Positions 10,223 to 19,833 of a stretch of 64,000 bases of DNA are shown here, in pieces; within the stretch, counting starts at the first letter, position 1; the number at the start of each line of letters is the position of its first letter. The position numbers and the translations under genes are program-made. The notes beneath the pieces were generated by a model. It saw only the letters and a program-made list of their open reading frames with translations, was not told the DNA's origin and searched no databases. The stretch is from Polytrichum commune (taxonomy: Eukaryota; Streptophyta; Polytrichopsida; Polytrichales; Polytrichaceae), in NCBI GenBank assembly GCA_950295325.1, contig OX485806.1, forward strand, positions 19,406,001-19,470,000. Reading direction: 5' to 3'.

Positions 10223-10990
10223 GACCCCCCGGAGATAGGTCGCAACCCCTCGACCAGTGGACCTCCCACCCGGCACAAACCTTTCATCGTTTTTGACCTC
10301 AACGGGGTGTTGTGTGACACCCAACACATCCCAAGGGTCCCCACGCGTCCCTTCCGTCACCCCGACGAAAGGGACTACGACGGCGAGCTCGACACCCTCA
10401 TTAACCGCAAGGCTGTCCGCACCCGTCCCGGCTTGCGTGACTTCCTTCGCGAGGTGGTCGAGTTCGCTCACGTCATTGTGTGGAGCTCCATGGTCATGGA
10501 GAACACCGAGCCCATCGTGCACTTCTTGTTCCGCAATCTCCCGAGCCCTTGCCTCGTCCTCGGCCAAGAGGACTGCGACGAGCTGCTCGACGAGAAAGGT
10601 CAACCGGTGCCCAAGTTTGGCGGTCGGGGCGGAGGACAACAGTTCCTCAAGGTCCTCCGCTCGAGACTCTGGCGAGGCGTCCCCCGTCTGCAAGGGACGC
10701 CGCACGGGTGGTGGCCGACTCCAGAGAACACCGTCCTCATCGACGACAGCCCCACCAAGAGCGTCTTGAACCCCCCGGGCAACGTCATCTTCCCGGACAC
10801 TTGGACCGGCGATAGGCAAGACACATTTTTGGTCGATAGGCTAGCCCCCTACCTTAGAAGGCTCGTGCTCCACGCCGGTAGCATACCATTTTTTGTTAGG
10901 TCCAACCCCTTCGGCAATGCGGCGCTAAGCCCCCGTGATAATGTATTCAAGAGTATCATGAGGCTCGCCAAACTCAATAAATTGATTTGA
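10223..10990 (+). CDS. FCP1/NIF-like HAD-family phosphatase domain protein (5' end unresolved)
   Basis: An open frame follows an acceptor (TTCATCACAG) at 10213-10222 and runs 255 codons to TGA. Counting from that acceptor, the visible HAD/FCP1 motifs are IVFDLNGVLCD (motif I, about residues 22-32), HVIVWSSM (motif II Ser/Thr, 83-90) and VLIDDSPTKS (motif IV, 171-180). FCP1/SCP-type enzymes remove phosphate from Ser/Thr in proteins such as the RNA polymerase II tail, using DxDx(T/V). Here the second Asp is Asn (DLNGV), so activity is uncertain. I recall similar DLNG-type proteins in plants but cannot check. No ATG is in frame after the acceptor, so an upstream exon is needed. It could instead be joined to the gene ending at 9772, or spliced onward into 11099; neither can be settled here. 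Base composition is as GC-rich as the main gene. Confidence 0.65.
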   Translation, partial: DPPEIGRNPSTSGPPTRHKPFIVFDLNGVLCDTQHIPRVPTRPFRHPDERDYDGELDTLINRKAVRTRPGLRDFLREVVEFAHVIVWSSMVMENTEPIVHFLFRNLPSPCLVLGQEDCDELLDEKGQPVPKFGGRGGGQQFLKVLRSRLWRGVPRLQGTPHGWWPTPENTVLIDDSPTKSVLNPPGNVIFPDTWTGDRQDTFLVDRLAPYLRRLVLHAGSIPFFVRSNPFGNAALSPRDNVFKSIMRLAKLNKLI

Positions 10991-11098
10991 AATGCCTCCA
11001 TGTCTTTGCTTGTATCATGTGGTTCACATTTACTAATGCTTGCTTCGTTATTGGATGTCTTTTGTTGTTGTGATTGTTGTTGTTGTTCTTGCCCATAG

Positions 11099-12084
11099 TC
11101 TGCCCCCATATGCGACGCCCCTGTGGTCGATGGCCCTTCCCGTCCCCTCTCGCCCCCTGCCTCCCCTTCCCGCGACGTCACGGACTTCCAAATGCCATCC
11201 CTCTACCAGTTCTCAGCGGTGGACGCGGCCTCGGCCGTGGATTACTCCCGCGACATCGGCATCGACGACGGCGTCGTCAACAGCCCGCCCCCCGCACTTG
11301 TCGCCCGTGCCTACGCCCCGTCGTCCTCCCCCCTCTCCAAGGAGAAACGGACGCTCGTTCGTTTGGGGCACCTCTCGCCCTCTAAGGACGACGCCGTCGC
11401 TCGTCGCAGGCCGAGCCGGCGTCTCCGCATGGAAGGCCCCCGTTGCCACACCTCCCCCGCCGACTCCGTTCCTCCCCCCGCAACGTCCTCCGCCATCGTG
11501 AGCCCCCCACGCCTCGACTCCCCCCCGCCACTCACCAATACAATAGTTCCATCGGCTCCAGATGCTCCCGTCGATGCCCCCCTCGTTCCCACCGTTCCCT
11601 GCATGGACGTCCCCAAAGCCAAGGTGCCCTCCTCAACCCTAAACCCCTTTCCCGCTTTTGCTTCCCTTGTCTTCCGTTTGCGTGCCGTTCTCTTTACGAG
11701 CGCCCATCCCAAACCGCCCTCATTATTTTCCCCACTCCATTCCTATTCTTATCTTCCTATGACGTTGTTTCGCAGGTGGTTACCCGCTCGCTTGGTGCCC
11801 GGCCCTCCTCCACGTCCTCCTTGGATAGGCACGCCCTCAAGGCCGCATCTTCGGAGTCCGATCGTTGTCTGGCCCTCCGGAGAAGTGCAAGACGTTCCCT
11901 TTCGCAAACACCCTCGCATTCTACTTGTAATACCACCTCTTACAATTCGGGAGCGCGTCCTGAAACATGCAAGAACGACACATATTCCTGTCCAGGCAAC
12001 ACGCAAGGATACAGTCGTGGGCCTGAGATTTTTAGAGCCATGGAGGCCGCCAAAAAAAAGGGCTTAGCCGCAAAAAAAAAATAG
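11099..12084 (+). CDS. Pro/Ser-rich protein region, two exons, function unknown
   Basis: After a T-rich tract and the acceptor GCCCATAG (ending 11098), a GC-rich frame starts SAPICDAPVVDGPSRPL and stays open to about 11686. A likely intron (about 11687-11775, acceptor TTTCGCAG) leads in phase to a second exon ending KKKGLAAKKK and a TAG stop at 12082-12084. The protein is low in complexity, rich in Pro, Ser and Arg, with a basic end, and I recognise no domain. The start is unknown. It may be the C-terminal part of the HAD protein, since both boundaries are phase 0, or a separate gene. The donor at 11687 is weak and is chosen because of phase and a palindrome half-site a few bases further in. 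Confidence 0.4.
11345..11363 (+). repeat. Diverged palindrome inside coding sequence
   Basis: AAACGGACGCTCGTTCGTTT is the rightmost recognisable palindrome (arms AAACGGACG / CGTTCGTTT). It is translated as KRTLVRL. A half-site, TTTACGAGCG, follows at 11693 in the proposed intron. Confidence 0.6.
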
Positions 12085-12489
12085 TGGGTCAGACTAGTGT
12101 GACGTCTAGAAGCGTACTAGTGGGACGGACTCCCTAAATGGGCTTAGGTGTAGAACATATTTAAGTGCTTACTTTCTATGCTATTCCAAGTCACTCAAGA
12201 CATTGATGGTATTTCCATTATAATTGTATTTCAATCCCAATTAATTCATTCAACTTCCATTCATTCTTCGCACCTTCCCTTCCATTCATAACGAGTTGTG
12301 ATTTCATACGCAACTATTTTCATGTATGCCTCACATTTTTGTTCACTTCCATGCCTTTATGTATAATAATAGTAGCATACCATTATACATATGGGATTTT
12401 TAGTCGTCATTACTGGTCCAATTTTGAAAGGTGCATCCTTATATAGTCTCATAATCAACAAAAAGTCTCCAAATACCGAATATAGTGTT
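12085..12489. other. Spacer between cassette and tandem repeat
   Basis: AT-rich, no open frame of note, no palindrome, and no match to other parts of the window that I can see. The tandem-repeat homology starts abruptly near 12490 at GATTCCACATCGTTA. Confidence 0.5.
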
Positions 12490-12960
12490 TGATTCCACAT
12501 CGTTACCTTGAAATTTTCACACCACTCTGAACTTCAGGAATTGTAAGAGAAATTTGAACAAATGATACTTTGTGTGAAGAGATCTCAGACACAGAACTTC
12601 GTATTCAAGCAGGCGTCAAGCAATGTCACCAAAGTAACACACATTAAGTCTTCGTACATATAATCTGTATCTTGGCATCACTCTGAAAATCCTAAATCCT
12701 CTCAACTCCAGGGCACAAAATAGACACTCGAACACAATGAATACTTTGTGTGACGAGATCTATGGACAACCGCTAAGGAAGATGAAGAATGCACCTGTCG
12801 CGGCTAGTGAACGGCAAGTTTTGAGGCGGAGAAGTGTGACCAACTCACCTGCGAGAAGAGGGCTAACTGTCTTATAAGGTGAGGCCGGGCAGGTCGGGCA
12901 AGGGAGGGGAAAAGTTTGATACAGAAAACCCACCCCGAAAAAGATACTATTCTAACCACT
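12490..12960 (-). promoter_or_regulatory. Orphan copy of the small-gene promoter
   Basis: This carries the TATAAG box (complement of 12871-12876), the leader start and about two leader repeat units of the small Ser/Gly/Lys-rich gene, facing left. The gene itself is missing because the tandem array begins at 12490. The stretch is almost identical to 33617-34090. Confidence 0.7.
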
Positions 12961-13049
12961 TTCACACAACCAGAAGTTTGGTACGTAGCTAATAAAGAGA
13001 GACGTTTTACACATGCTTTTTTAATGAATAATGTCATTATTTTCAATGA

Positions 13050-13760
13050 ATATCGTTGTTATGAATAATATTTTTAATGAATAATGTGTGGATGAATAAT
13101 GTTTTCGAAGATTTTTTGGTGACACTAATTTTATAATGTACAAAAATTTAGTATTACCTTCACTAATTTTCCATGCTCATTATTGACCCTCCCTCACTAA
13201 TTGGGATTAACAATGTAGTGAACTAACCCAAATGATTGAGTAATGTTATGTGAGGAGGCACCCAAACGTACCTACTTTCCCTTGGACTTCCTTGGGCAAT
13301 TCATGAAACTTAGCTCTAGGTAAGGCTTTATAGATTACTATTAAGTGTAACTCTTGGTTTGCCCAATCGGACCTCAATGATGAAAAAGGGTCTTTTCACA
13401 TAACCAGAAGATGAACCATTTTTTTTCCAAGCACTTTGTGCCAAGGTGGCATCTTGCCTAGCACAAACAAATGAACGAACCACACAAAAATAATTTAATA
13501 ATTTAATAGGATTTTTTTTCGGCCACCAAAATCAAGGACTTTCAGAAAATTTTGTCCGGAAGTGTCATTAGGTTGCCCCCTTCTTGTCATGTCAACACCT
13601 GAGAATCTCAACTCGAAGGGAGCCCAAATACCAACTTGAATAGTGCATATAACTCACCGTTGCCGCTCCCTTGCCTTTCTTATCCCTCACATGAATAGGT
13701 ATGAAATATTGTATTTAGCATCACTTATTATTTGAAATTGTGCAACACTATAACTTTCTA
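13050..13760 (+). repeat. Family A dispersed repeat (copy 1 of 5)
   Basis: A ~700-bp non-coding repeat with landmarks GAGTAATGTTATGTGAGGAG, CTTTCCCTTGGACTTCC and GCCACCAAAATCAAGGAC. Other copies in the same orientation lie at about 29860-30460, 34180-34860, 52330-52990 and 57560-58260. Two of the five (29860 and 52330) are older relatives inside the non-coding block. Confidence 0.75.
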
Positions 13761-14117
13761 CTATGAATGTAATTCTTTACCAAGTAAAGTTGTTAATGCT
13801 CTAGAATGTCCAAACAACCACGTCGACTTATTTTGGCAAAAATTGAAATATACACTAAATAGTTATAGCATGGCGTAATTCCAAATAGTAAGTGACACTC
13901 AATAGGATTGGAGACTTTTTTGGGAGAGAGGGAGTCATCGCATAGCAGCTTACCTCTCATCCACCCAACATAAAGCTCTAGGATAGCATGCAACCCCGAG
14001 GTCAATATATCTAGTCGATGAGACATCGGAATTACCTTCAACGCCCTGAGTTCGTCTGATCAAAGTCACTTCAGATGAATTGGCAACAAACCTATGGGGA
14101 TGGGGGGTCAAGATTGA

Positions 14118-14315
14118 TGTTGGATGGATGAGAAGTATGCTCGTGATAGAGAACGCCCTCCGACCAAGGCATTCCATGAACAATGGCAAACCTCAAAGTG
14201 GGAGCCCAAGGACAAGGCCATTATTCACGGACTGCCCTGGTCCAAGGACGTTACCGAACCTAAAAATCAAAGATCATATTTTAACCATTGGATACGTATC
14301 AAAATCAACTGGTGA
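14118..14315 (+). other. Short conserved open frame (gene fragment?)
   Basis: An open frame of about 60 codons with RERPPTKAFHEQW, KAIIHGLPWSKDVTE and SYFNHWIRIKIN. Unit 3 holds the same frame at 58569-58808 with several residue changes but no break. It looks like an exon fragment of a real protein, but I do not recognise it. It ends just before a Tourist-like element. Confidence 0.35.
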
Positions 14316-14426
14316 TATGCTGTTAAATTTGAAGTCCCACCGTGATACACAGCAAGAAACTACAGCTTGTAGGGCGGCCGCTTATAGCCAAAGAAATCTG
14401 AGGCAGGGTTTTTATGCATACTATAA

Positions 14427-14926
14427 GAGCCACTTCACACACGAGATTGAGAGCCCGTGACCAGTTCACTTTAAGCACTCTCATTGGTGGAAAAGGTGGA
14501 GCCGGTCCAAGTTCGCTTCACTACGCTTGAGGTACGAACATGGTTAGTGAATGCAAGACGGATGTGAAGTCTACATGGATTCCTACATGACATCGAATGG
14601 ATCATGTTTCATGGTCACTGGATTTTTAAAAAAAACCATATCTTGGAGGTAGGCCTACCACAAAACCGGGAGACCATATCACTCTGAACACTCACAACTG
14701 TTGATTTATTCTATTTGATCAAGTGTGAGGACGTGCATGAATAGAAATTCATTCGAATAGCATTTGGTGGAGGGCCCGGTGATGTATGACTTCACACTAC
14801 ACTTGAGGGTCCGTTCCACACTACAATACATGATTCTGGAGGTGTCTTGGGACGGCCTTTGAACGGTTTCTTTTGAGCTCTCACAATCTCACGGTCACGG
14901 CTCTTGGCTCGTGTGTGAAGTGACCC
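14427..14926. mobile_element. Tourist-like (PIF/Harbinger) MITE E1
   Basis: Terminal inverted repeats of about 40 bp begin GAGCCACTTCACACACGAG on the left and GGGTCACTTCACACACGAG on the right (complement). TAA duplications flank it at 14424-14426 and 14927-14929. The 3-bp TAA target fits PIF/Harbinger MITEs. No coding region. The unit-3 copy is at 58920-59384. Confidence 0.8.
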
Positions 14927-15164
14927 TAAGACACATGTCTTTATGGTGTCCAATTAACAAGAGTAACTGAATTAGGCTCTGTCATATCCGCATGTTGCTT
15001 ATAATGGATATAAGTTGACGGTTCTCGCTTTTGTGTGATCATTTTGTCCGGGATTAGAGTAATGTGCCACCTAGGCCAGTTCAACACTGATTATTACTAG
15101 GGTATCTTTTGGAAGATCCAAAGATTCACGAAATGTTCTCAAATCTTTAATTACATTAGGCTAA

Positions 15165-15739
15165 GGGTCACTTCACACACAAGTTGAAGGCCCTTGACCA
15201 TGGCAATGTAAGAGTTCTCATTGGTCGAAAAGGCGGAGACCGTCCAAGTTCACATCACACTAGGAGGTGAAGGCCTAAATGCCCAAAGAAAAGTTTGTGG
15301 ATGAAAAGTCTACAGGGAGTCCTACATGGTTGGTTGTGGATAAGGGTGCATGGTCTACCGGAATTTGGGTCAGATCCACCTCTAAGAGGTGGGCTTGATG
15401 CAAATTCCGGGAGACCATGAGTTTTTTAATATATTTTTTCAAGCAGGACAAATTTCAGGACAGACTGCATGGCAGATTCCAAGCCAGACAAACACCACCA
15501 AGTAATTATCTTAAATTGATAAACTTGGAGACATCTTATATTAAATCAAATCCTCCCCTCTTTTTTTGCCAACAAAATATGCAATGATCCCGCAACATGG
15601 TTCATTCTTCACACTATGCTTAAGGGCCCAAGAGTACATAGAAGGGCTTTCCCAACACCCATGGTACGGCTTTTGGATGAGAGTCCAGGGTCCTCACCAT
15701 TAAAAGGTCACGGCTCTTGGCTAATGTGTGAAGTCGCCC
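15165..15739. mobile_element. Tourist-like MITE E2, unique to unit 1
   Basis: The ends GGGTCACTTCACACAC and (complement) GGGCGACTTCACACAT are related to E1. TAA duplications flank it at 15162-15164 and 15740-15742. Unit 2 shows the uninterrupted site near 39150 (TTAGGCTAAGTTTTGAAG), so E2 inserted after the units separated, or unit 2 kept an older state. No coding region. Confidence 0.85.
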
Positions 15740-16535
15740 TAAGTTCTGAAATTTGAAGAAAATTTGGAGCTAGTGAAACTCACATGTGGAAATCGAGTCA
15801 TTCTTCATCGGCATTGTCTCGAGTGAACTGACAATGAACTAATTTCTAATACTAGGCATTGTTGGCCTCTTCTGATTATGGCCTCTTTTAAACCACCTTC
15901 ATGTTGAGGTGGACGCACATGAACATACACTGAAACAAATCACATACGTTGAGGCAACAACAAGTGAGAAAACATGAGTGGGGTTGTAACCACATTTTTG
16001 TGCACCCTATTTCTATTGTATAAGTATGCGAGGTGTAAATCTCACCAAAAGAAGATGGGACAAGTATGAATACACAAGGTTATGTGTGATCTTTGCACAC
16101 GTGAATGTGGTGTTGTTTTTGTTCCAAATTCTTTGTGCCTAGGGTTGTTAAACTCAAGGCCACACATGCAGTATATTTTCAATCCCATAAAAGAGTGCAC
16201 CCCTCCCCCCCGCCTCCTTTCTCCCAAGAAGAATTGCGATCACTTAAACATTCAAGACACACCAACCGATTCACACACATGGTGGATCAAGCAAATCACA
16301 CTTCATATTAAGGGGACAAAAAAAGGGAGTCCTCCAAGTCGGCTCCTCCAAGAACCTCTCGTGAATCGCTCTCGGAAAGGAGCACACCCAAACATCCTCC
16401 AAACCCAACCAACAACAACTTCACACTACAAGCCGATGCCCATCTCTAAGAAGCTATGCAAGATCCCTACAAAATGAAAATAGTCGGTGGAGAGCCTCGA
16501 CTGCCAAAATGTTGTAGGTGCAGTCGATTCGGTGA
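15740..16535. other. Non-coding flank of the Gly-rich gene
   Basis: Sequence shared by all three units (39150-39495 plus 41545-42110; 61937-62736). It is the 3' side of the minus-strand Gly-rich gene and contains a C-rich homopolymer tract near 16200. I see no gene. Confidence 0.5.
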
Positions 16536-16922
16536 CTAAGGGAATGGGAACCCGGGGAAGGAACCATTGATTGCGGGCAAGGTGATGTTTAAGCCTGGGA
16601 AGGTATTACTGATTGGTCCCGCTCCTCCAAAAGGTCCGACTCCTCCCAAGGGTCCTGCTCCCCCGAAACCGCCGCCTCCAAAAGGTCCGAGTCCTCCAAA
16701 ACCGCCTCCAAAACCGCCGCCGCCGAAGGGTCCAAGTCCGTTGAGACCGCCGCCGCCGAAGGGTCCAAGTCCGTTGAGACCGCCGCCGCCGAAAGGTCCT
16801 CCAGGGCCCATTGGAAAGGGGCCGAACCTATTACCTTCAACGATTGATACGAGATTGACAATGACCAACATCATAACTATGAACCAAGACATCTTAAGCA
16901 AGACGCGTGCGCCGTTTGCCAT
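16536..16922 (-). CDS. Secreted Gly-rich protein (copy 1)
   Basis: 128 codons from ATG at 16922 (complement). The N-terminus, ANGARVLLKMSWFIVMMLVI after Met, is a typical signal peptide with a basic start and hydrophobic core, probably cut after VSIVEG. The rest is repeats of GPFGGGG and LNGLGPFGGGG, ending in a short tail with INGSFPGFPFP. It resembles plant Gly-rich cell-wall or secreted proteins, but that group is defined by composition and the function is unknown. An upstream in-frame ATG would add 23 residues; I prefer the inner ATG because it starts the signal peptide. A TATA box lies at the complement of 17042-17051. Copies at 42112-42360 (broken) and 62737-63105 (intact) share promoter and tail. 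Confidence 0.7.
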   Translation of the reverse strand: MANGARVLLKMSWFIVMMLVIVNLVSIVEGNRFGPFPMGPGGPFGGGGLNGLGPFGGGGLNGLGPFGGGGFGGGFGGLGPFGGGGFGGAGPLGGVGPFGGAGPISNTFPGLNITLPAINGSFPGFPFP

Positions 16923-17041
16923 GATGAAGATACGTTGATGCTCCAAAGTATTGCCAAACTTTTGATTTAGACAAGAATCGGATTTGGACAAACTTGTGAT
17001 TCAAACAAACAATGAAATAGATGGGAATTGGATGTGTGTAA

Positions 17042-17051
17042 CCTATTTATA
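17042..17051 (-). promoter_or_regulatory. TATA box of Gly-rich gene copy 1
   Basis: TATAAATAGG on the minus strand, about 120 bases upstream of the ATG. It is conserved in the other copies (complement of 42547-42556 and 63225-63234). A start of transcription near 17015 is expected. Confidence 0.6.
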
Positions 17052-17637
17052 CATATGTATTTAGCTTTTAGTTCCATAAAAGTAAATAAAAGATTTTGCT
17101 TTAACCAAAGTAAAGGACAACAAAAAGTATCATTGTTGTTTTCCGTTTTCATTTCTTATTAACTTTTTCTTTATTATATTACATACGTGGAGATGAAAGT
17201 TTTGGGCCAACAAAGTAGTACTTTCATTGGAATGCTAATTCTAATTCTAATTCTAATAGTGTACACTTAGGGGATGGACTCTTCATAACCACTTACGGAC
17301 TAACGTGAGTGTAGAAAAGGGTATCATTTGGGCGGGGATTCGTGGCACTCAAGTAAAGTCATCCGAACAAACATCGGATGAGTCCATCAAGAAGCTCGGA
17401 TGGAGCTTACTTTAGTGAAACGCCTCCGAGTTGGCATGCAAGACCTATTTTCTCCCTCATAGCTATTGTGAACTACTAGCTATTTTGTAAATATGAATTA
17501 GTTGGCAAGGGGCAATGATGTGGCATTGGATGCTCTAAGCCTATTTTCTAACCTCCCATGAGTATTTTCCATGGCCATGATGTGGCTTTGAATTCCACAT
17601 CGTTATTTTGATAAATAACGCAAGATATCAACGTGTG

Positions 17638-19827
17638 TGTCGAGGTCACCTTCAAACCCTCAGCAACTTAGACGGTGTAACCCGCTGCTGACCGGTTTAC
17701 ATGGAAGTTACTCCCACCAAAATTAAATCCTCTTAGATTCCAACACTTGTGAAGGTGTCCGTTAACTCTTGGTTGACTTAATCTTGTAACCTATGATTTT
17801 AATGCTCTTTTGAATTCTCCTAAAGTAGTTGACTTAAGTTTGCAAGCTTATGTTCCTTTAAAGCCTAATGTCAAGGTTAAGTGTATTGAGAGGAACTTCA
17901 TTCTTGTGTACAATATCTTTCATGGTTTGAATGATTATAATCTCAGTGGAGGCCATCTTCTAATAAGTGATATGGTGTTTCCTCTTGGATGAATCTCTAA
18001 GAAGAAAGTAGCCTAAGCTTTCAAGCTTATGTTCCCCGAAATCCTAATGTCACGGTTAAGTGTTATGAATCTCTTTATAACTCTTTAAGGAGAAAGTGCC
18101 TTAGATTTTCAAGGTTATGTTCCCCGAAATCCTAAGGTCGAGGTTAAGTGTTTCAAAGGAAACTCTAAATGTTGCATACAATATCTTTCATGGTTTGAAT
18201 GCTTCTAATCTTCATTACTTTCTAAGAATATTCCGAGAATGTGTTCATAAAGAGTTTCTAGTTCAAAACATATTCTTTAACATTATGAAAATCTTGAGAA
18301 TCATCTTGTCTCTTTCATCTTGATTATATTATGGTGGTAGTATCCTTGGTCCTTCAACATTCCAAAATCACTTGGTAATATTCGAGGGATTAGAATCCTT
18401 GTTTGATTCTATTGTAACCGATTCCCACTCAAGGATGTTTGATTAATATCACCCTCATTTATGAGGTATTGAACTCATTGCTTAAATTCCCCAAGTGTTC
18501 CCCTTAGTTGCCTTAAAATCCCCTTAGTCTAATCCCCTTTGATTTAGATTTAACAACATGTAATGATTTAGTATCTAGTCATGCCCGGTATGACGTGACC
18601 GGTTGCCGGTAAGCCCGCAACTTACCCTCTTCATCCATGAGTGACTTATGCTTTTACTGTAATGATTCTCCTTACTTGGCCGGCTTGAGGTCGGAGATTT
18701 ACTTGAGTGTACCGCCGGGGTAAAACTTACTTCCCTTCTGTAATTATCTCCATTCGGGTCCTTTATTCCTCTAGGCTTGAATTCCTCCTTCACTTTGTTG
18801 ATTCAGATCTTTGATGCTTGGTAGTTTCCTTTTGATGAAGCCTTTAGTTACCGGAGGTAAGCCAAATCCAAAGTCCCCTTTCTATTTTGCCTTGATGTAT
18901 TTATATTTCCAATATCCCCCGAGTTAGGATAAGCTTATGCCTCGGCTACTCGCATTACTTTATAATGCCCTCCGAGTTAGGGCTCGAGTGTACCTCGGCT
19001 AATCGCAATGGTAACTCTAATGCCCTCCGAGTTAAGGCACGAATACCTCGGCTAAATGTACTAGCTTGAGAGAGAGTGCTAGAGGCTCCAACACTCATGT
19101 AGAGTTTGCGTGTTCAAATGAAGTGTATTAGGTACCTTAACTTTGGCCTCTTATATAGTATTTGACATCTAGCTTTCTTCAAAATTCCCTAAATGCAAGC
19201 TGCGGCTAAATATAATCTGTCATATATTTTTAGCTTGGATTTAGGATCATCATTCCTAATTTTCTACACCTAGTACCCTGAGATGTTTCTATAGGCTACA
19301 TATCTTCCGGTGTGTGATGGTTACAAATTCATTTAGTTTTCATTCATCTATTTAATTTAGGCACATGCTTAATAGTTCGTGCCTCTTCGGTTCCTAATTA
19401 GCCTTGTTCACACTAGGTTTCCTAAGCTAAGTTCCGTTCCCGAACGTTCCCGGTGTCGTTCACTTCTCCCGGGCGTTCTCGATAGGTTCACCGTACGCTC
19501 CTCCGTTCCCGTGCCTTCTCATCGTGTTCCCGGTGTCGTTCCCCTCGTTCCCGAGCCTTCTTGGTGTGTTCCCATGCTCCCTACATAACCGGGTAAGCCG
19601 GTCCTCGGCCATTCACCAGTCTTCGGCCCTAGGCTGCCATCTGTCCCCCTTTCCTCGCTCGAGGCTGTCCATGACCCCCGCTCCTTCGCTGCCGTTCTCC
19701 TTCTCCTCCGATACCCGGCTGCTCCTTCGCCGCTGACGCCTCGCTGCTATGATGATTGCCTGCTCCCCTGCTGGTCCTTCTGGCTTGTACATCAACTCAT
19801 GTTTGTCTGTGGCTTTGTGGCTCTACA
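17638..19827 (+). mobile_element. Solo LTR, family T (copy T1)
   Basis: Starts TGTCGAGGTCACC and ends CTCTACA, with the 5-bp duplication GTGTG at 17633-17637 and 19828-19832. TG...CA ends and a 5-bp duplication mark an LTR; no internal region adjoins, so it is a solo LTR left by recombination. It holds a minisatellite built on CCCTCCGAGTTAGGGC and CCTCGGCTA (about 18920-19060) and a GC-rich right third. Five other copies or pieces are in the window. The autonomous parent is not present, so superfamily is unknown. Confidence 0.8.
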
Positions 19828-19833
19828 GTGTGC

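Noticed and set aside
1-12084. Bacterial or phage contamination
   Set aside because: The ParB-like gene has GT-AG introns, and the flanking sequence holds plant-type repeats, so the region is eukaryotic. Ancient transfer remains possible.
13793-14041. 82-codon minus-strand frame identical in units 1 and 2 as a gene
   Set aside because: Identity reflects recent duplication; the unit 3 copy diverges without codon bias, and no promoter or domain is seen.
16567-16938. Plus-strand Pro-rich frame (PPPKGPSP type, extensin-like)
   Set aside because: It is the antisense of the Gly-rich gene. The minus strand has a signal peptide and TATA box; the plus strand has neither.
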